DNA of 64,000 bases from Paenibacillus hemerocallicola (GCF_006265175.1 NZ_VDCQ01000018.1:62001-126000); one strand, 5' to 3'. Shown: positions 27,700-38,088, numbered from the stretch's first letter. Notes: generated by a model from the letters alone, not told the origin. Made by a program: numbers and translations.

Positions 27700-29259
27700 T
27701 CACACCCGCAACGTCTTCCAAGCTCCCTTCTTGAACCGGCTCAGGATCAGAAACGAGCGAACGAACTGGTCGGCCGCCGCGGCGAGCCATATGCCGTACA
27801 AATCCATCTTGAAGCCGTATACGAACAGCAGGCTCAGCACAACCCGGAATCCCCATACCCCGATAAAGGTGGAATACAGCGGATAGCGCGTATCCCCCGC
27901 CCCGCGCAGCGCCCCGCTCAGGATGAACTGGGTCGCCTGGGACACCTGGATGCAGCCCATAATGCGGATCGACAGCGCGCCCTTCTCGATAATTTCCGGT
28001 TCGATCGTGAACAGCTTCATAATTTGCGGTGCAAAAATAATAAACCCGACGCCGATCAAGCCGGCGACGTAAGCGCCGATCTTACGCACCTGCCATCCGT
28101 ATTTCTCGGCGAGGTCCGGCTTCTGCGCGCCGAGCGCCTGGCCGACGAGCGTAGAGGCGGCTATCGCGAACGCCATCCCCGGCATGAACGAGAGTCCCAA
28201 TATCGTGAAGGTGATCTGGGTAGCCGCCACCGCCATCGTCCCGAGACTCGCCGCCACTTTGATAAAGATGAGCATACCGAGCCGCATGACGATTTGCTCG
28301 AGCGCCGAGGGGAAGCCGATTTTGCCGATCCTGGCGATCATGGCCCGATCGAACCGGAACAGATTCCTAAGCGACAGCCGCACTTTGAATTTGCCGCTGA
28401 ACATGACGGTCGTCACCCATGTCATGGAGACGAGCTGGGCGACAAAGGTGGCGACCCCCGCTCCCGTGATACCCATCCCGGAATAGCCGCCGATCCCGTA
28501 AATGAGCGGAAAACCGATCACGACGACCAATACGTTGGCGACGACGTTGATCTTCATCGGGGTACGCGTATCCCCCGACCCGCGCAGCGTAGCCGAGAAC
28601 GACATCGAGATCGTGGTGAAGCCGATCGACAAAAAGATGAACTTCGCATAAGAGAGCCCGTGCGCCACGACCTCCTCCGAGCCGCCCATCAGACGCAACA
28701 GGTCGGCCGCGAACGAGTAGCTGAAGGCAATCATCAATACGGACAGCATAATGTTGAGCAGGAATGCCTGCCCGGCCGCCCGGTCGGCTTCGTCCAGCCG
28801 GCCCGCCCCGATCGAACGGGCGACGATGACCGTCGTGCCGACGTTGAGCGTGGAGAATATCGCCAGAAAAAGAAAAAAGGGCTGGTTGGTCAAGCCTACC
28901 GTCGCCACCGCTTCGGGACTCAGACGCCCGACCATAATCATATTCAGCATTTGCGTAAAATTCGCCAGCATCATCTCGACAAGAGAAGGACCGGCCAGAC
29001 GGAAGATCGACTGCCGGACCGCCTTCTTGTCGTCCGGGTCGACGAGAAGCGCGTCGTCGGTCCGCCGCTCGCCTCTGTCCGTCGTTTGTGCGGCTGCCGG
29101 CGCTTCACGGGACGCGGCTGCCTCTTCCGATACGCCTTCCCGCTCCGCCTCATCGTGCTCACTTTCCGGCCCGCGGCCCCGCGTTGCATGACGAAGGTCG
29201 CTCCGTTCTCCGCTTGTCGGCACCGTCGGTTGCCGACGTCCCTCGTCGTCCGCTTTCAT
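27700..29259 (-). CDS. MATE-family multidrug/cation efflux pump
   Basis: A membrane transporter of about 519 residues with twelve predicted helices and the MATE landmarks LNMIMVGRLSPEAVA near the N-terminus and GSGDTRTPM and GAGDTRYPL at the ends of the two halves. Such pumps export drugs or metabolites in exchange for Na+ or H+. It has an unusual hydrophilic N-terminal extension of about 70 residues rich in Arg, Glu, Asp and Ala before the first helix. ATG at 29259 is chosen for its GGAGG site seven bases upstream; 29298 is an alternative. No regulator lies beside it. Confidence 0.92.
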   Translation of the reverse strand: MKADDEGRRQPTVPTSGERSDLRHATRGRGPESEHDEAEREGVSEEAAASREAPAAAQTTDRGERRTDDALLVDPDDKKAVRQSIFRLAGPSLVEMMLANFTQMLNMIMVGRLSPEAVATVGLTNQPFFLFLAIFSTLNVGTTVIVARSIGAGRLDEADRAAGQAFLLNIMLSVLMIAFSYSFAADLLRLMGGSEEVVAHGLSYAKFIFLSIGFTTISMSFSATLRGSGDTRTPMKINVVANVLVVVIGFPLIYGIGGYSGMGITGAGVATFVAQLVSMTWVTTVMFSGKFKVRLSLRNLFRFDRAMIARIGKIGFPSALEQIVMRLGMLIFIKVAASLGTMAVAATQITFTILGLSFMPGMAFAIAASTLVGQALGAQKPDLAEKYGWQVRKIGAYVAGLIGVGFIIFAPQIMKLFTIEPEIIEKGALSIRIMGCIQVSQATQFILSGALRGAGDTRYPLYSTFIGVWGFRVVLSLLFVYGFKMDLYGIWLAAAADQFVRSFLILSRFKKGAWKTLRV

Positions 29260-29474
29260 CGGTCCGCCTCCGTTTCCGTCATCCAGTAGTCGTTCCATGT
29301 ATGCATGCTGCCGATTGCGCTTTCCAAAGGCATGTTTCGTTTAGCATAACCGCAGACCCGCATGAAGTACATGGACAAAAACTTCATAATAACCGGATTA
29401 TCTTTGCGCGGAACGCGGAAAAACCGTTCCGCCGCCGGTCGCTTGACCGACAGACGGGACGGTTCGGACTGAGT

Positions 29475-31571
29475 TCACAGCCAATCGGCGCGCGACAGTT
29501 CGGCCTCTCCGCTTAGTACGGCCCGATCTCCGGCAAGACGCTTCAACTGCTCCATCTGCACCCGGATCGCTTCCCGCAAAAACATATATTCCCTCCAACC
29601 GACATAAACCATGTAACCGGGCAAAACCTCCCGCATCTCGACCAGCAGCGCATCGAGCTTATCCAATTCCCGCTCCAGCCGCCCCCCGATGCCGGCCAGC
29701 CCGCTCCGTCCCGCAATCGGACCGTTAGCGATCCGCTCCTGGTCACGGACCGCATCGGCAAGCCCGAGCAGCGCATCGATCAGCCCGACCACTCTCCTGC
29801 ACTCGAACCGAATGACCTGCAATTCGTATTCCCTTCCCGATACCGCGCTTCCCCGCTCGAACGACAGCAGCGCATTGAGGGCCAGCGCCCGAGTTACCCT
29901 ATACGCTTTATGAGTCCCGTCCGTAGCCAGCACGCTGCGGATGATTCTGGCCGGATAAGGGCGGGCGGCATCGGAATTGCCCGAGAAAACGCCAATCTCC
30001 AGCAGCAGGACAAACGTGGAGGAGTACTGGAACAGCTTCCGCATATCGCCCATCCCTCCGGCCCAGTGCTCCGCTTCGTCGGACACGATCCATTCGGCAT
30101 ACTGACGATCGAATTCGGATGCGTCCCGTTTCCGCGTATTCCAGCTTTTCTCCGCCAAATAGGCCGTGTTCCGCCGAAAGGTCGGCGAATACAGCGCGTA
30201 GGCTAACGCGCCCTGGAACGATTGCTCCACTCCTTCGTTGACCCGGTTCTCCACATTCTCCACGTAATCCTGGTAGAACATGCCCGGCAAATATCCCGTG
30301 CTCGGCGCCATCCAGCCTTCCGCACCGCGAACCGCTTTGACCGAAAACGCGGGCATCGTATAATTCCACCACTGAATGACGATTTTCCCGGCAAGTCCGT
30401 GCCGTTCCAGCAGCTCTTCAAACGACTCGTCAAACCCGGTCAGGCTTTCCGCCATATCGTGCCAAATGATGACCTTGTCCATGCCGTTCTCAATCAAATA
30501 TCCGCCTATTTCCACCAAATAGAGCTCCAGCAGCCCGCGTGGAGAATAGGCTGCCAAATCGACGCTGCTCCAACCGGATATTTCGTCCATGCCGATATGA
30601 AACCAAGTCTGCCCATACGGCAGCATGTACCGATCGATGACGCGCTTGAACATCCGTTTCAGCATGGGAAACGTGTCCGGATGGGTCAGCGAATAACCGC
30701 TGCCCGTCGCTTCGCCCTTATTATTGATCGCCGAAATATGCGGGTACAGCCGAGGCAGCAGCAGCGAATGCCCGGGCCCGTTCAATTGCGGCACTACGCG
30801 GATGCCTCGTTCCACCGCATAAGCTATAAGCTGCCCCAGTCCGTCGTTTTCGTACAGAGCCGGACGGTACGTCTTGGTCGCCGTTTGTTTGGTCAAGGGA
30901 TCGAAATAATGGATACGTCTATCCGGCAGTCGCTCCGGATGATCGAGAATCGGCGCAAACAAAAATTCGGAGCGGCTGTTGGCGTCCGTCGGGTAACGGC
31001 TGGACCAGCAGCCGTATATCCCGACACTGAGCGTATTAAGCTTGAAGGACACCATCTCGTCGATCATCGCCTTCCAGTCCGCCAATTCCATTAAATCGGA
31101 GCCCCAGAAGCATTCTGCGAAAATCCCCCGCACCGATACATCCGGCTCGTCCTCGATCGCCGCGAGGGGCAGACTTAGCAAGTCGCAGGACGTCTCGGGC
31201 TGCAGCAATTGAATCAGCGTTTGTACGCCATGCAAAATTCCTCTTGGCGACCCGGCAATGCTCATTTCGTGGCAATCGGATACGAGGCTGTATCTCTCCG
31301 TTTCCGTTTCAGTCCCTGTTTCAATAAGCCGAATTCGATAGGGAAGCTCTCCTTCCGCTCCATCGCTTATATCAGCCTCACTAGGACGTACAAGTACCCT
31401 TCCTCTCCAATGCTCCCCTAGCCAGGAGGACAATTGGCGCGCAGCAGATTGCGTCACGGAGGCCGGCCGTGTCCCCGCTTCGATCGTTACGGTCCGGCTG
31501 TTGTCAAGCGGCCGCTTTCCGTCGTAGCGCATCCGCTTCGGCGCCGGTATCAGGGTGGGAATCGTGTTCAA
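29475..31571 (-). CDS. GH20 beta-N-acetylhexosaminidase
   Basis: A 698-residue cytoplasmic glycoside hydrolase of family 20. An N-terminal alpha/beta domain (about 1-140) is followed by the TIM barrel, starting VRGIFAECFWG (148-158). The signature Asp-Glu pair is at about 329-330 in WFHIGMDEISGW. GH20 enzymes release terminal N-acetylhexosamines using the substrate acetamido group, with the Glu as acid/base. The C-terminal 200 residues are helical. It is divergent from an AraC regulator that starts about 70 bp away and is the likely controller. Length and active-site motif are intact, so it should be active on N-acetylglucosamine- or galactosamine-containing oligosaccharides. Confidence 0.88.
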   Translation of the reverse strand: MNTIPTLIPAPKRMRYDGKRPLDNSRTVTIEAGTRPASVTQSAARQLSSWLGEHWRGRVLVRPSEADISDGAEGELPYRIRLIETGTETETERYSLVSDCHEMSIAGSPRGILHGVQTLIQLLQPETSCDLLSLPLAAIEDEPDVSVRGIFAECFWGSDLMELADWKAMIDEMVSFKLNTLSVGIYGCWSSRYPTDANSRSEFLFAPILDHPERLPDRRIHYFDPLTKQTATKTYRPALYENDGLGQLIAYAVERGIRVVPQLNGPGHSLLLPRLYPHISAINNKGEATGSGYSLTHPDTFPMLKRMFKRVIDRYMLPYGQTWFHIGMDEISGWSSVDLAAYSPRGLLELYLVEIGGYLIENGMDKVIIWHDMAESLTGFDESFEELLERHGLAGKIVIQWWNYTMPAFSVKAVRGAEGWMAPSTGYLPGMFYQDYVENVENRVNEGVEQSFQGALAYALYSPTFRRNTAYLAEKSWNTRKRDASEFDRQYAEWIVSDEAEHWAGGMGDMRKLFQYSSTFVLLLEIGVFSGNSDAARPYPARIIRSVLATDGTHKAYRVTRALALNALLSFERGSAVSGREYELQVIRFECRRVVGLIDALLGLADAVRDQERIANGPIAGRSGLAGIGGRLERELDKLDALLVEMREVLPGYMVYVGWREYMFLREAIRVQMEQLKRLAGDRAVLSGEAELSRADWL

Positions 31572-31639
31572 CAGGTCGTCTTCCTTTCGTTTTTGATTTA
31601 TAATTCGTGTACATACACGGATGTCAGGAGATACGGGCG

Positions 31640-32458
31640 ATGAAGCAATATTCGATCGGGGAGCTGTCTCCCCATGTCCATATCATAGTCAGATGGAATA
31701 ACAAAAAGCAGTTTGTATACGATAGAGAACCGAATGAGACTTGGACGCTTTTCATTCCCGAGAGCGGAAGCTTCCTGTTCGAAATAGGCAGCCACCGGGG
31801 AACGGCGACGTTCGGCGATCTGGTGCTCTGCCCTCCGGACGTGCTGATGGAGCGGGAAGTCGTAACCCCGCTCACTTTCCTGGCTATTTATTTCGATTTG
31901 TACACGCATGGCGGACACAAGATTGAGAGTGAACATGAACTGCTGCCCGATGCTGCCGGCAAATGCGTCGTGCAGGATACGCAGCGGCTGTCTTCCACTT
32001 GCGAATATTTGAAAAAGGTAATCCATCAAAAAGATTCGGTCAGCGTGTACCGCAGAAACTTTCTGCTGCAAGACTTGTGGCAATTGTATGCTTGGGAATC
32101 GAATTCCGCGTCGCAGGACAAACAAAAGCTACCGGTTGACCCTTTAATGCGCCAAGCGGAGAGCCTTCTTCGCGAAGCCAGCTCCGCCTCCTTCGGCATG
32201 AAAAACGTATCGGGCGAGCTCGGCTTAAGCGCCGTCCAGTTTACGCGCCGCTTCAAAGCGGTATACGGGATGACGCCTTCCGACTACGTTACTTCCCTTA
32301 GGCTCAGTCGCGCCCGCACGCTGCTGGCGGAGACGAAGATGACGCTGGACCAGATTGCTCAGAAGTGCGGATACGAGAACGGGCTGTACTTGAGCCGGAT
32401 CTTTTCCAAAAAGATGAACATCAGTCCGTCGCAATATCGCAAAGCCCATTTCATGTAA
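31640..32458 (+). CDS. AraC-family regulator divergent from GH20
   Basis: A 272-residue regulator with an N-terminal cupin-like sensor (TWTLFIPESGSF, FGDLVLCPPDV) and a C-terminal AraC domain (about 170-270: VSGELGLSAVQFTRRFK, then IAQKCGYENGLYLSRIFSK and ISPSQYRK). The ATG at 31640 is preceded by CAGGAGA. It is divergent from the GH20 gene with a very short shared promoter region. It is convergent with SBP 3, with only four bases between stop codons. It probably controls the hexosaminidase, and perhaps the lipoprotein, in response to an amino sugar. Confidence 0.88.
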   Translation: MKQYSIGELSPHVHIIVRWNNKKQFVYDREPNETWTLFIPESGSFLFEIGSHRGTATFGDLVLCPPDVLMEREVVTPLTFLAIYFDLYTHGGHKIESEHELLPDAAGKCVVQDTQRLSSTCEYLKKVIHQKDSVSVYRRNFLLQDLWQLYAWESNSASQDKQKLPVDPLMRQAESLLREASSASFGMKNVSGELGLSAVQFTRRFKAVYGMTPSDYVTSLRLSRARTLLAETKMTLDQIAQKCGYENGLYLSRIFSKKMNISPSQYRKAHFM

Positions 32459-32462
32459 ACTT

Positions 32463-33758
32463 TTATTTCTTTTTCTCCGCATCGATCATTTTATTGATTT
32501 CTTCTTCCGCACGGCTCAGCGCCGTATTGACGTCGATCGTTCCTGCCGCATAATCATTGAATCTCGCTTTGGCGATAGTCTCGGCCTTCGTTCGGTATTC
32601 CGAAGCCACGGGATACTGCACGGGCTTGCTCTTGAATATGCCCTCCACATGCTTGCCCTTCAGAAAAGCCATATCGGCGCCGAAAGCTTTCGCCACTTCG
32701 GCACTTTTCAAGGTGGAGATGCTCCCCGACTTCGATCTTAGGATCTGAAACGATTCCGAGGTCAATACGTCGAGAACTTGCAGCGCCTCTTTCTTATGCT
32801 TGCTTGCCTGAGTGATCGTACCGACATAAACGCTGGCATTCCCGAACGTATCGGGTTTCTCCGGAAAGCCGGGATATTGCGCCACATCCCATTCCAGCCC
32901 TTCCTTCTCGGCCGCTTCCAACGCAGAGAAAATATTCAGGTGACCGACCATCGCCAACGTCTTATCCTTCGTAAATTCGTTTAAGACGGCTCCTGCCGGC
33001 TTATTGCCGGGGATGGAATAAATCGTCTTCACCAGCTCGAAAACCTTTTTCCACTGATCGTTGTTAATGGCGGCTTTCTCCGTCTTATAGTCAACCGCGG
33101 CAAGCGACAACGGCTGCGATATCCAGATGATCCCGCTCCCCGGATCCAGCCCGCGGTACTGCGTACCGCCATCGAATCGGGTTACTCTTTTTCCGAGCTC
33201 GACCGTCTGCTCCCACGTCATCCCGTCCTTGGGATAATCGATCCCGAACTTATTGAAAATATTTTTGTTGTAATAAAGGGCGTGAAACGTAGTTTCATAA
33301 GGCAAAGCAAACAATTCATCGTTCGTTGAAGCAATTTTGACATCGGCGATATAGTTCGATTCGAAACGGTCCAGGCTGAACTTGTTCTCCTTGATCAATC
33401 CGCTCATATCGTACAACAGGCCCTTGGTGCGATAGGAGCTCAGATTGCCGTTAAAGGTGAAAATGACGTCCGGAACCGTGCCTGCGATCATCAAATTGTC
33501 AAGCGTGTTTCCGTCCGCGGGACGCATCATGTTCAACGTAATATGCGGATATTTTTTCTTCACATGCTCGGTGAGCAAGTTATCGAATAATTCGTTGTAC
33601 GTTCCGTCGACGGCCGCCGTAACGGTCACCGGCTCAAGCTTGACCTCCTTCGGATTGCCGCCGCCATCCGCATTGCTTCGGGCCGCATCCTGACCACCAC
33701 AGCCCGTAATCAGGGCAATTCCAATCAACAATGACGTTGCGTGCTTGATCTTTACCAT
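32463..33758 (-). CDS. ABC-type sugar-binding lipoprotein, orphan (SBP 3)
   Basis: A 431-residue family 1 solute-binding protein. The lipobox is ITGC with Cys20. It shares FGIDYPKDGMTW and the ending VNTALSRAEEEINK with the other paralogues in the window. The start at 33758 is supported by GAGGAGGGGGG directly upstream. It lies tail to tail with the AraC gene at 31640, with no space for a separate terminator. No permease gene is present. It may bind products of the nearby hexosaminidase, which is an inference from position. Confidence 0.9.
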   Translation of the reverse strand: MVKIKHATSLLIGIALITGCGGQDAARSNADGGGNPKEVKLEPVTVTAAVDGTYNELFDNLLTEHVKKKYPHITLNMMRPADGNTLDNLMIAGTVPDVIFTFNGNLSSYRTKGLLYDMSGLIKENKFSLDRFESNYIADVKIASTNDELFALPYETTFHALYYNKNIFNKFGIDYPKDGMTWEQTVELGKRVTRFDGGTQYRGLDPGSGIIWISQPLSLAAVDYKTEKAAINNDQWKKVFELVKTIYSIPGNKPAGAVLNEFTKDKTLAMVGHLNIFSALEAAEKEGLEWDVAQYPGFPEKPDTFGNASVYVGTITQASKHKKEALQVLDVLTSESFQILRSKSGSISTLKSAEVAKAFGADMAFLKGKHVEGIFKSKPVQYPVASEYRTKAETIAKARFNDYAAGTIDVNTALSRAEEEINKMIDAEKKK

Positions 33759-33937
33759 GGCTCCCCCCTCCTCGTATGTGTATTGCTTATATTGAGAGCG
33801 CTCCCATGTATCGTATAAAAAAGCTCTACCCATGCCTATGGATAATAACGTCATGTTTCATGCACTTCGTTTCAAGGGCGAGGAACAATCGGTCAAGGCG
33901 ACCGTCGAATTCAACAACAAAAAGCGCGCAAAAAATA

Positions 33938-33975
33938 CCCAAAGCTGCCGGGGAGCATGATCCGGCAGCCTTGGG
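33938..33975 (-). terminator. Rho-independent terminator after the Cache-AraC regulator
   Basis: On the minus strand CCCAAGGCTGCCGG pairs with CCGGCAGCTTTGGG (one mismatch) and is followed by TATTTTTTG. It is placed about 110 bp past the stop codon of the membrane AraC regulator. The rest of the stretch from 33759 to 34082 holds the SBP 3 promoter and nothing else recognisable. Confidence 0.8.
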
Positions 33976-34082
33976 GTCGGCTGTTTCCTTGGCGGAAGGA
34001 CGAGACGGAACCGGCCGTCGTCCCCCATACCCATCGTATTCGGTTATTTCCGGCGCATAGCCGGCGGTCGTACGCGGCGCGC

Positions 34083-36332
34083 CTACGAACGGATCGTTCC
34101 GGCCCCGTCTCCGGAAGCCGCACCCGCTTCCCCGCCTCCTCTTGAGCCGCGGTACTCCAGGGGAGTGACGCCTTCGCGCTTTTTGAATTTGCGGAAAAAG
34201 TTATTCGGATCGGTAAGCCCGACTTGCTCGACGATGTCTTTGATTTTCAAATCGGTTCCGATCAGCAGCTGCTTGGCCTTCGTCATACGGATTCCGTCCA
34301 CATATTGCATGAGCGGGCTGCCGGTCTGATCCTTGAAATAGCGGGATAAATACGAACGCGATACGCCCAGCCTGTCGGCGATCCCTTCCGAGGACAAGCT
34401 CCCGTCGGCATAATGCTCGTCGATGAAGGCGAGCGCCTGCTCCAGCAGGCCGGCATTTTTGCTCTCCTTGCGGGAGGCGATATCGTCGCATACGCCCCGG
34501 CAAAACTTGATGACCGCCGACTCCAGCTCGGCGATCGTCTCGAACCGGGTCGCGAACAGCTCCGTCAAGCTGGCCGCCGCTTCCTCCGGCAGTTCGATGC
34601 CCGATTCGGCAAGCGTCTTCATAATCGTATGGACGAGATCGAACGAAAGCCGCTCCCCCATGTCGACATCCAGCGGCTGCCCGGACAGGCTGGCGACGAT
34701 TTCCCGTATCCGCGAGTCGGCTTCGTCCTTGTCGCCTTTGCGAATCGCCGCCGACAGAAGCGGGTGAAGATCGAACGGATACCGGTATCGGCCCGGTTCG
34801 TTTTCCCGCAAGCTCGCGTAGACGAACGTTTTCCCTCCGCCGAGCAGGTAGCGGCTGCGCGCCGCGTAGTTGGCTTCGAGATACGATTTGTAGAGCAGGT
34901 CGACGTCCCCGCATATGCAGCCGATTCCGGCCGTAAACGTGAAGCGGAAATGCTGCTCAAGGAAGCCGTTCGCTTTGTCGGTCAGCTCCTTCACCTGCTC
35001 GACGCCGCAGCTCTCCTTCAAGTTCAATACCAGTATGATGCCGCCGGGCTCCATCCCTTCCAGCGTGCTGCCTTGACCGAGATCGCCGGAAAGCTCCTCC
35101 AGCACGTTTTTCAAGCTGAGCGTCATGACGGCCGCTCCCGGGCGAGCTCCGCCGACCGGGATGCGCCCATACTGCCCGTAATGATCGATCAGCAGCTGAA
35201 CGACGACAAAGCGGCCATACGGGAAATCCAGCACCGGTTCGAAGGGCGGCGCCGTTTCGTCCGACGTCTTCGATTTTCCGCGAATGAGATCAAGCAGAGC
35301 CTTTTCCATGACGATCCGCGACTGGCTCTTGATGACGGTGTGCAGCTTCCGCTCGGCCCGGTATTGGCGCGCGCCGAGCACGAACGACAGCAGCACGCTG
35401 ACGAGCAGCACGCCGAGCACGGAAACCGCGAATACGTCCCTGCTTCGGATGACCGGCCCGAGCGCCCGTTCCGCCGGCAAAACGCTGACGAACGCCCAGC
35501 CGTTATAACCCGATACGATGCGGGTGACGAACAGCCGCTCACCGTCAAGCGTTACGGTTCGCACACCGTCCCGGGGCAGGTCGTCGGGCAGCCGGGCAAG
35601 CAGCGAAGCCGCTTCTCCTTCCTTGCCGCGTTCCGCCGCGTAAGCGATCAGCCGTCCGCGGTCGTCGGCGATATAGGAATAGCCCGCATCGTTTTTCAGC
35701 ACATTGCGGATCATGCCGCTCCATTCCCGCTCGTCGATCTGAAACAGGATGACTCCGTAAGGCCGGCTTGCATTCAACGGGAGCGGATACAGGTAAGTGG
35801 CCCTGTTGCGCGTCTCGACGCCGTTCAGCGTAACCGGCTCCAACGGACGGAGAAACGGCTGACGCAGCTGCCCGAACTCCGCCTGAAACGAATCGCTGTC
35901 CCAGTGCGCGTACCGGTAAGCCTCTCCGAAAAAGGAATCCAGCTCGTACATGCCGCTTGCGGCATAAATACGGTCGCCCGACTTGCCCCGGAAATAAACC
36001 GCGATCTCGCCGGCAAAGCCGTTGGCCGCCTTGAACTTGGCCAAGCTTCGCACCTTCTGGCCCATCCGGTATCCTTCGCTGGCCGGAACGTCGGACACGA
36101 GATCCGGATCTCCGGCAATCAACTGGGCGATACGGTTCATATCCATCATGCGCGCATCCGTTACATCCCGCACCTGCTTCAGCAACGAGACGGACGTTCC
36201 GGCGATTTCCCGCTCCATCGAGCGGAAGAACGTCCCGTACACAACGATCCCTACGACAAGCAGCGCGACGCATACGAGCGCGATGTAAGACAGTACGTAA
36301 CCGGCCAGCCCCCTTCCGGCAAAACGGATCAT
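34083..36332 (-). CDS. Membrane-bound AraC regulator with extracellular Cache-type sensor
   Basis: A 749-residue one-component membrane regulator. Helix 1 (about 12-34) and helix 2 (about 297-318) frame an extracellular region of about 260 residues with the look of a double-Cache ligand-binding domain. A cytoplasmic middle region follows, and the AraC helix-turn-helix pair is at about 630-730 (IADRLGVSRSYLSRYFK, then VGLTDPNNFFRKFKK and VTPLEYR). This architecture is common in Paenibacillaceae next to solute-binding proteins. Its start codon overlaps the stop of SBP 4 by four bases, so the two are translated together. It probably reads an extracellular sugar or a loaded binding protein and controls nearby lipoprotein genes. 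Confidence 0.9.
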   Translation of the reverse strand: MIRFAGRGLAGYVLSYIALVCVALLVVGIVVYGTFFRSMEREIAGTSVSLLKQVRDVTDARMMDMNRIAQLIAGDPDLVSDVPASEGYRMGQKVRSLAKFKAANGFAGEIAVYFRGKSGDRIYAASGMYELDSFFGEAYRYAHWDSDSFQAEFGQLRQPFLRPLEPVTLNGVETRNRATYLYPLPLNASRPYGVILFQIDEREWSGMIRNVLKNDAGYSYIADDRGRLIAYAAERGKEGEAASLLARLPDDLPRDGVRTVTLDGERLFVTRIVSGYNGWAFVSVLPAERALGPVIRSRDVFAVSVLGVLLVSVLLSFVLGARQYRAERKLHTVIKSQSRIVMEKALLDLIRGKSKTSDETAPPFEPVLDFPYGRFVVVQLLIDHYGQYGRIPVGGARPGAAVMTLSLKNVLEELSGDLGQGSTLEGMEPGGIILVLNLKESCGVEQVKELTDKANGFLEQHFRFTFTAGIGCICGDVDLLYKSYLEANYAARSRYLLGGGKTFVYASLRENEPGRYRYPFDLHPLLSAAIRKGDKDEADSRIREIVASLSGQPLDVDMGERLSFDLVHTIMKTLAESGIELPEEAAASLTELFATRFETIAELESAVIKFCRGVCDDIASRKESKNAGLLEQALAFIDEHYADGSLSSEGIADRLGVSRSYLSRYFKDQTGSPLMQYVDGIRMTKAKQLLIGTDLKIKDIVEQVGLTDPNNFFRKFKKREGVTPLEYRGSRGGGEAGAASGDGAGTIRS

Positions 36333-37975
36333 GGCTGTTCTCTCCTCGAATCATGCATGGCAAACCGCTTGTAAGCGGATGCATAAATCGCCATGTAGCC
36401 TGTCAGTCCTTTTCGGCGCAGCGACACCTCATAGTCGTCCCACGCTTCGAACGATACCTCGCCGGTAATGAAACGATCGCGCATCTCGGCGACATAGCCT
36501 TGAATGTCCGCGCTGTAGGCGATCATCAGATCGTTCTCGTCCGGCGTATACGTAAAGTCCGGCCACACTTCGGCAGGTAGCGCCGACTTGAGCGATTCCG
36601 CCCCGTGCAGTGCCGAAGCGGACGACTCGGCCCCCATAAACGTGGATTGTCTGACTATGCCCGGGTATTCGGCGCGCGGCCAAATCAGGAATCGGCCGAT
36701 CATCCGCTCCGCCTTGGCGTCGTCGCCTTTTCCCGCCACGGCTTCGGTGAAAGCGAACGTCCCTGCGGGCGTCGATCGGTACGTTTCGTTTTCGATTCCC
36801 AGAAAAAACAGCCGATTCCCTTCCTCGCCATAGAAATAATCGGCCCAGCGGATCGCCGCTTCCGGATAACGGTTCGAGGAAGTAATGGCGAAAGCGCCGG
36901 CGCGATGCAGCGGATGGGTCACCCCGGCAAACAGCCGATCCCCGCGAGGTCCGGCGAGAGCGGCGGCCGCCGTATATTCGCCTTCACCGGAAGGCGGAGG
37001 GCCGTTGCCGACGAAAGCGCCTACGTTCCCTTCGCGGATCAGACGCAGAAATTCGTTTTCGTTAATGGCGAACAGTCGGTTGTCGAGCAGCCCTTCTTCG
37101 TACAGGCGGTGCATAAATTGCAGCAGCTCCTTGTATTCCGGGCTCGTCGGGATAAACCTTAACGCTCCCGATCTCGGGTTCACGTCCACGAACGGATGCT
37201 CCGCGCCCCGATTGCCCAAACCCCATGCCCCTTTGAGCACAAGCTCCAAGGAGTCGATGTCCTGCACGAGCAGCGCGGTTTCATCATGCTTGTAGTTGCC
37301 GTTCATATCATGGGAAGCGAACCGCTTCAGCAGGCGGTACAGCTCTTCCGTCGTTTCCGGCGGCTTCTCGCCGAGCTTGGCGAGCCAGGATCGGCTCAAC
37401 CACAGCTTCCGGCCGGTCAGCATGGAACCGAATTCCGGATCGTACAGCATCGGGAGCGAGTAAATATGGCCGTCCGGCATAGTCATCCCGCGGCGCACAT
37501 CCGGATAACGGTCCAGCAGCGCTCCGAGAAACGGGGCTTCGCGGTCGATCAGCTCTTCCAGCGGGATCAGTACGCCCGACGCGCCATAACCGACCAGCTC
37601 GAGCGGGGACAGCTGCGTCCCGTACAAGACGTCCGGCCACTCCTCCGAGCCGCGGGACAGCAGCAAGTTGCGCCGATCCGCGACCTCCGACGCCGGGACG
37701 GTTTGCCAGTCGATATGGATCCCGGTCAGCTTCTCGTAGCTCTGCCACAGCCGCAGACGGCTCCAGTCGGAGGCGACGGCCGGGGAGTAGCCGGCGAACG
37801 CTTTTATGGTAATCGATTGCTCTTGTTGAAAAGGAACGCTCTCCGTTTCGGAGCCTTCCCGCTCCGCAGCGGGTTTTCCGTTCTGCCATGCCGCCGTCAT
37901 GCCAAGCGCACAGACCCCGACGAGCAGAATGACCGCCGTCGCCGCCAATCCGGTCTTCCTGGTTGTCGACTTCAT
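36329..37975 (-). CDS. Divergent extracellular solute-binding protein (SBP 4), membrane-anchored
   Basis: A 548-residue protein of the longer solute-binding family (LipO-like). A hydrophobic N-terminal segment lacks a proper lipobox: the only Cys there follows Val, not Gly/Ala/Ser, so it may be an uncleaved anchor. The mature part has the two-lobe pattern (WPDVLYGTQL, GHIYSLPMLYDPEF, DMNGNYKHDE). It is not a close paralogue of the other five lipoproteins and lacks the DGMTW motif. The ATG is preceded by GGAGG. It overlaps the Cache-AraC gene by four bases, which fits a sensor-accessory role for that regulator as well as or better than a transport role. Confidence 0.85.
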   Translation of the reverse strand: MKSTTRKTGLAATAVILLVGVCALGMTAAWQNGKPAAEREGSETESVPFQQEQSITIKAFAGYSPAVASDWSRLRLWQSYEKLTGIHIDWQTVPASEVADRRNLLLSRGSEEWPDVLYGTQLSPLELVGYGASGVLIPLEELIDREAPFLGALLDRYPDVRRGMTMPDGHIYSLPMLYDPEFGSMLTGRKLWLSRSWLAKLGEKPPETTEELYRLLKRFASHDMNGNYKHDETALLVQDIDSLELVLKGAWGLGNRGAEHPFVDVNPRSGALRFIPTSPEYKELLQFMHRLYEEGLLDNRLFAINENEFLRLIREGNVGAFVGNGPPPSGEGEYTAAAALAGPRGDRLFAGVTHPLHRAGAFAITSSNRYPEAAIRWADYFYGEEGNRLFFLGIENETYRSTPAGTFAFTEAVAGKGDDAKAERMIGRFLIWPRAEYPGIVRQSTFMGAESSASALHGAESLKSALPAEVWPDFTYTPDENDLMIAYSADIQGYVAEMRDRFITGEVSFEAWDDYEVSLRRKGLTGYMAIYASAYKRFAMHDSRREQP

Positions 37976-38088
37976 GCCCCGCCTCCAGTCCGTCTAACGC
38001 GTGTCGCCCCTATTGTAACGGATGATTGCAGGTTTGTATATAGGGTCGGCTGACGGTTCTCCGGACGAAGCCGGCGTATCCCCGCTTC

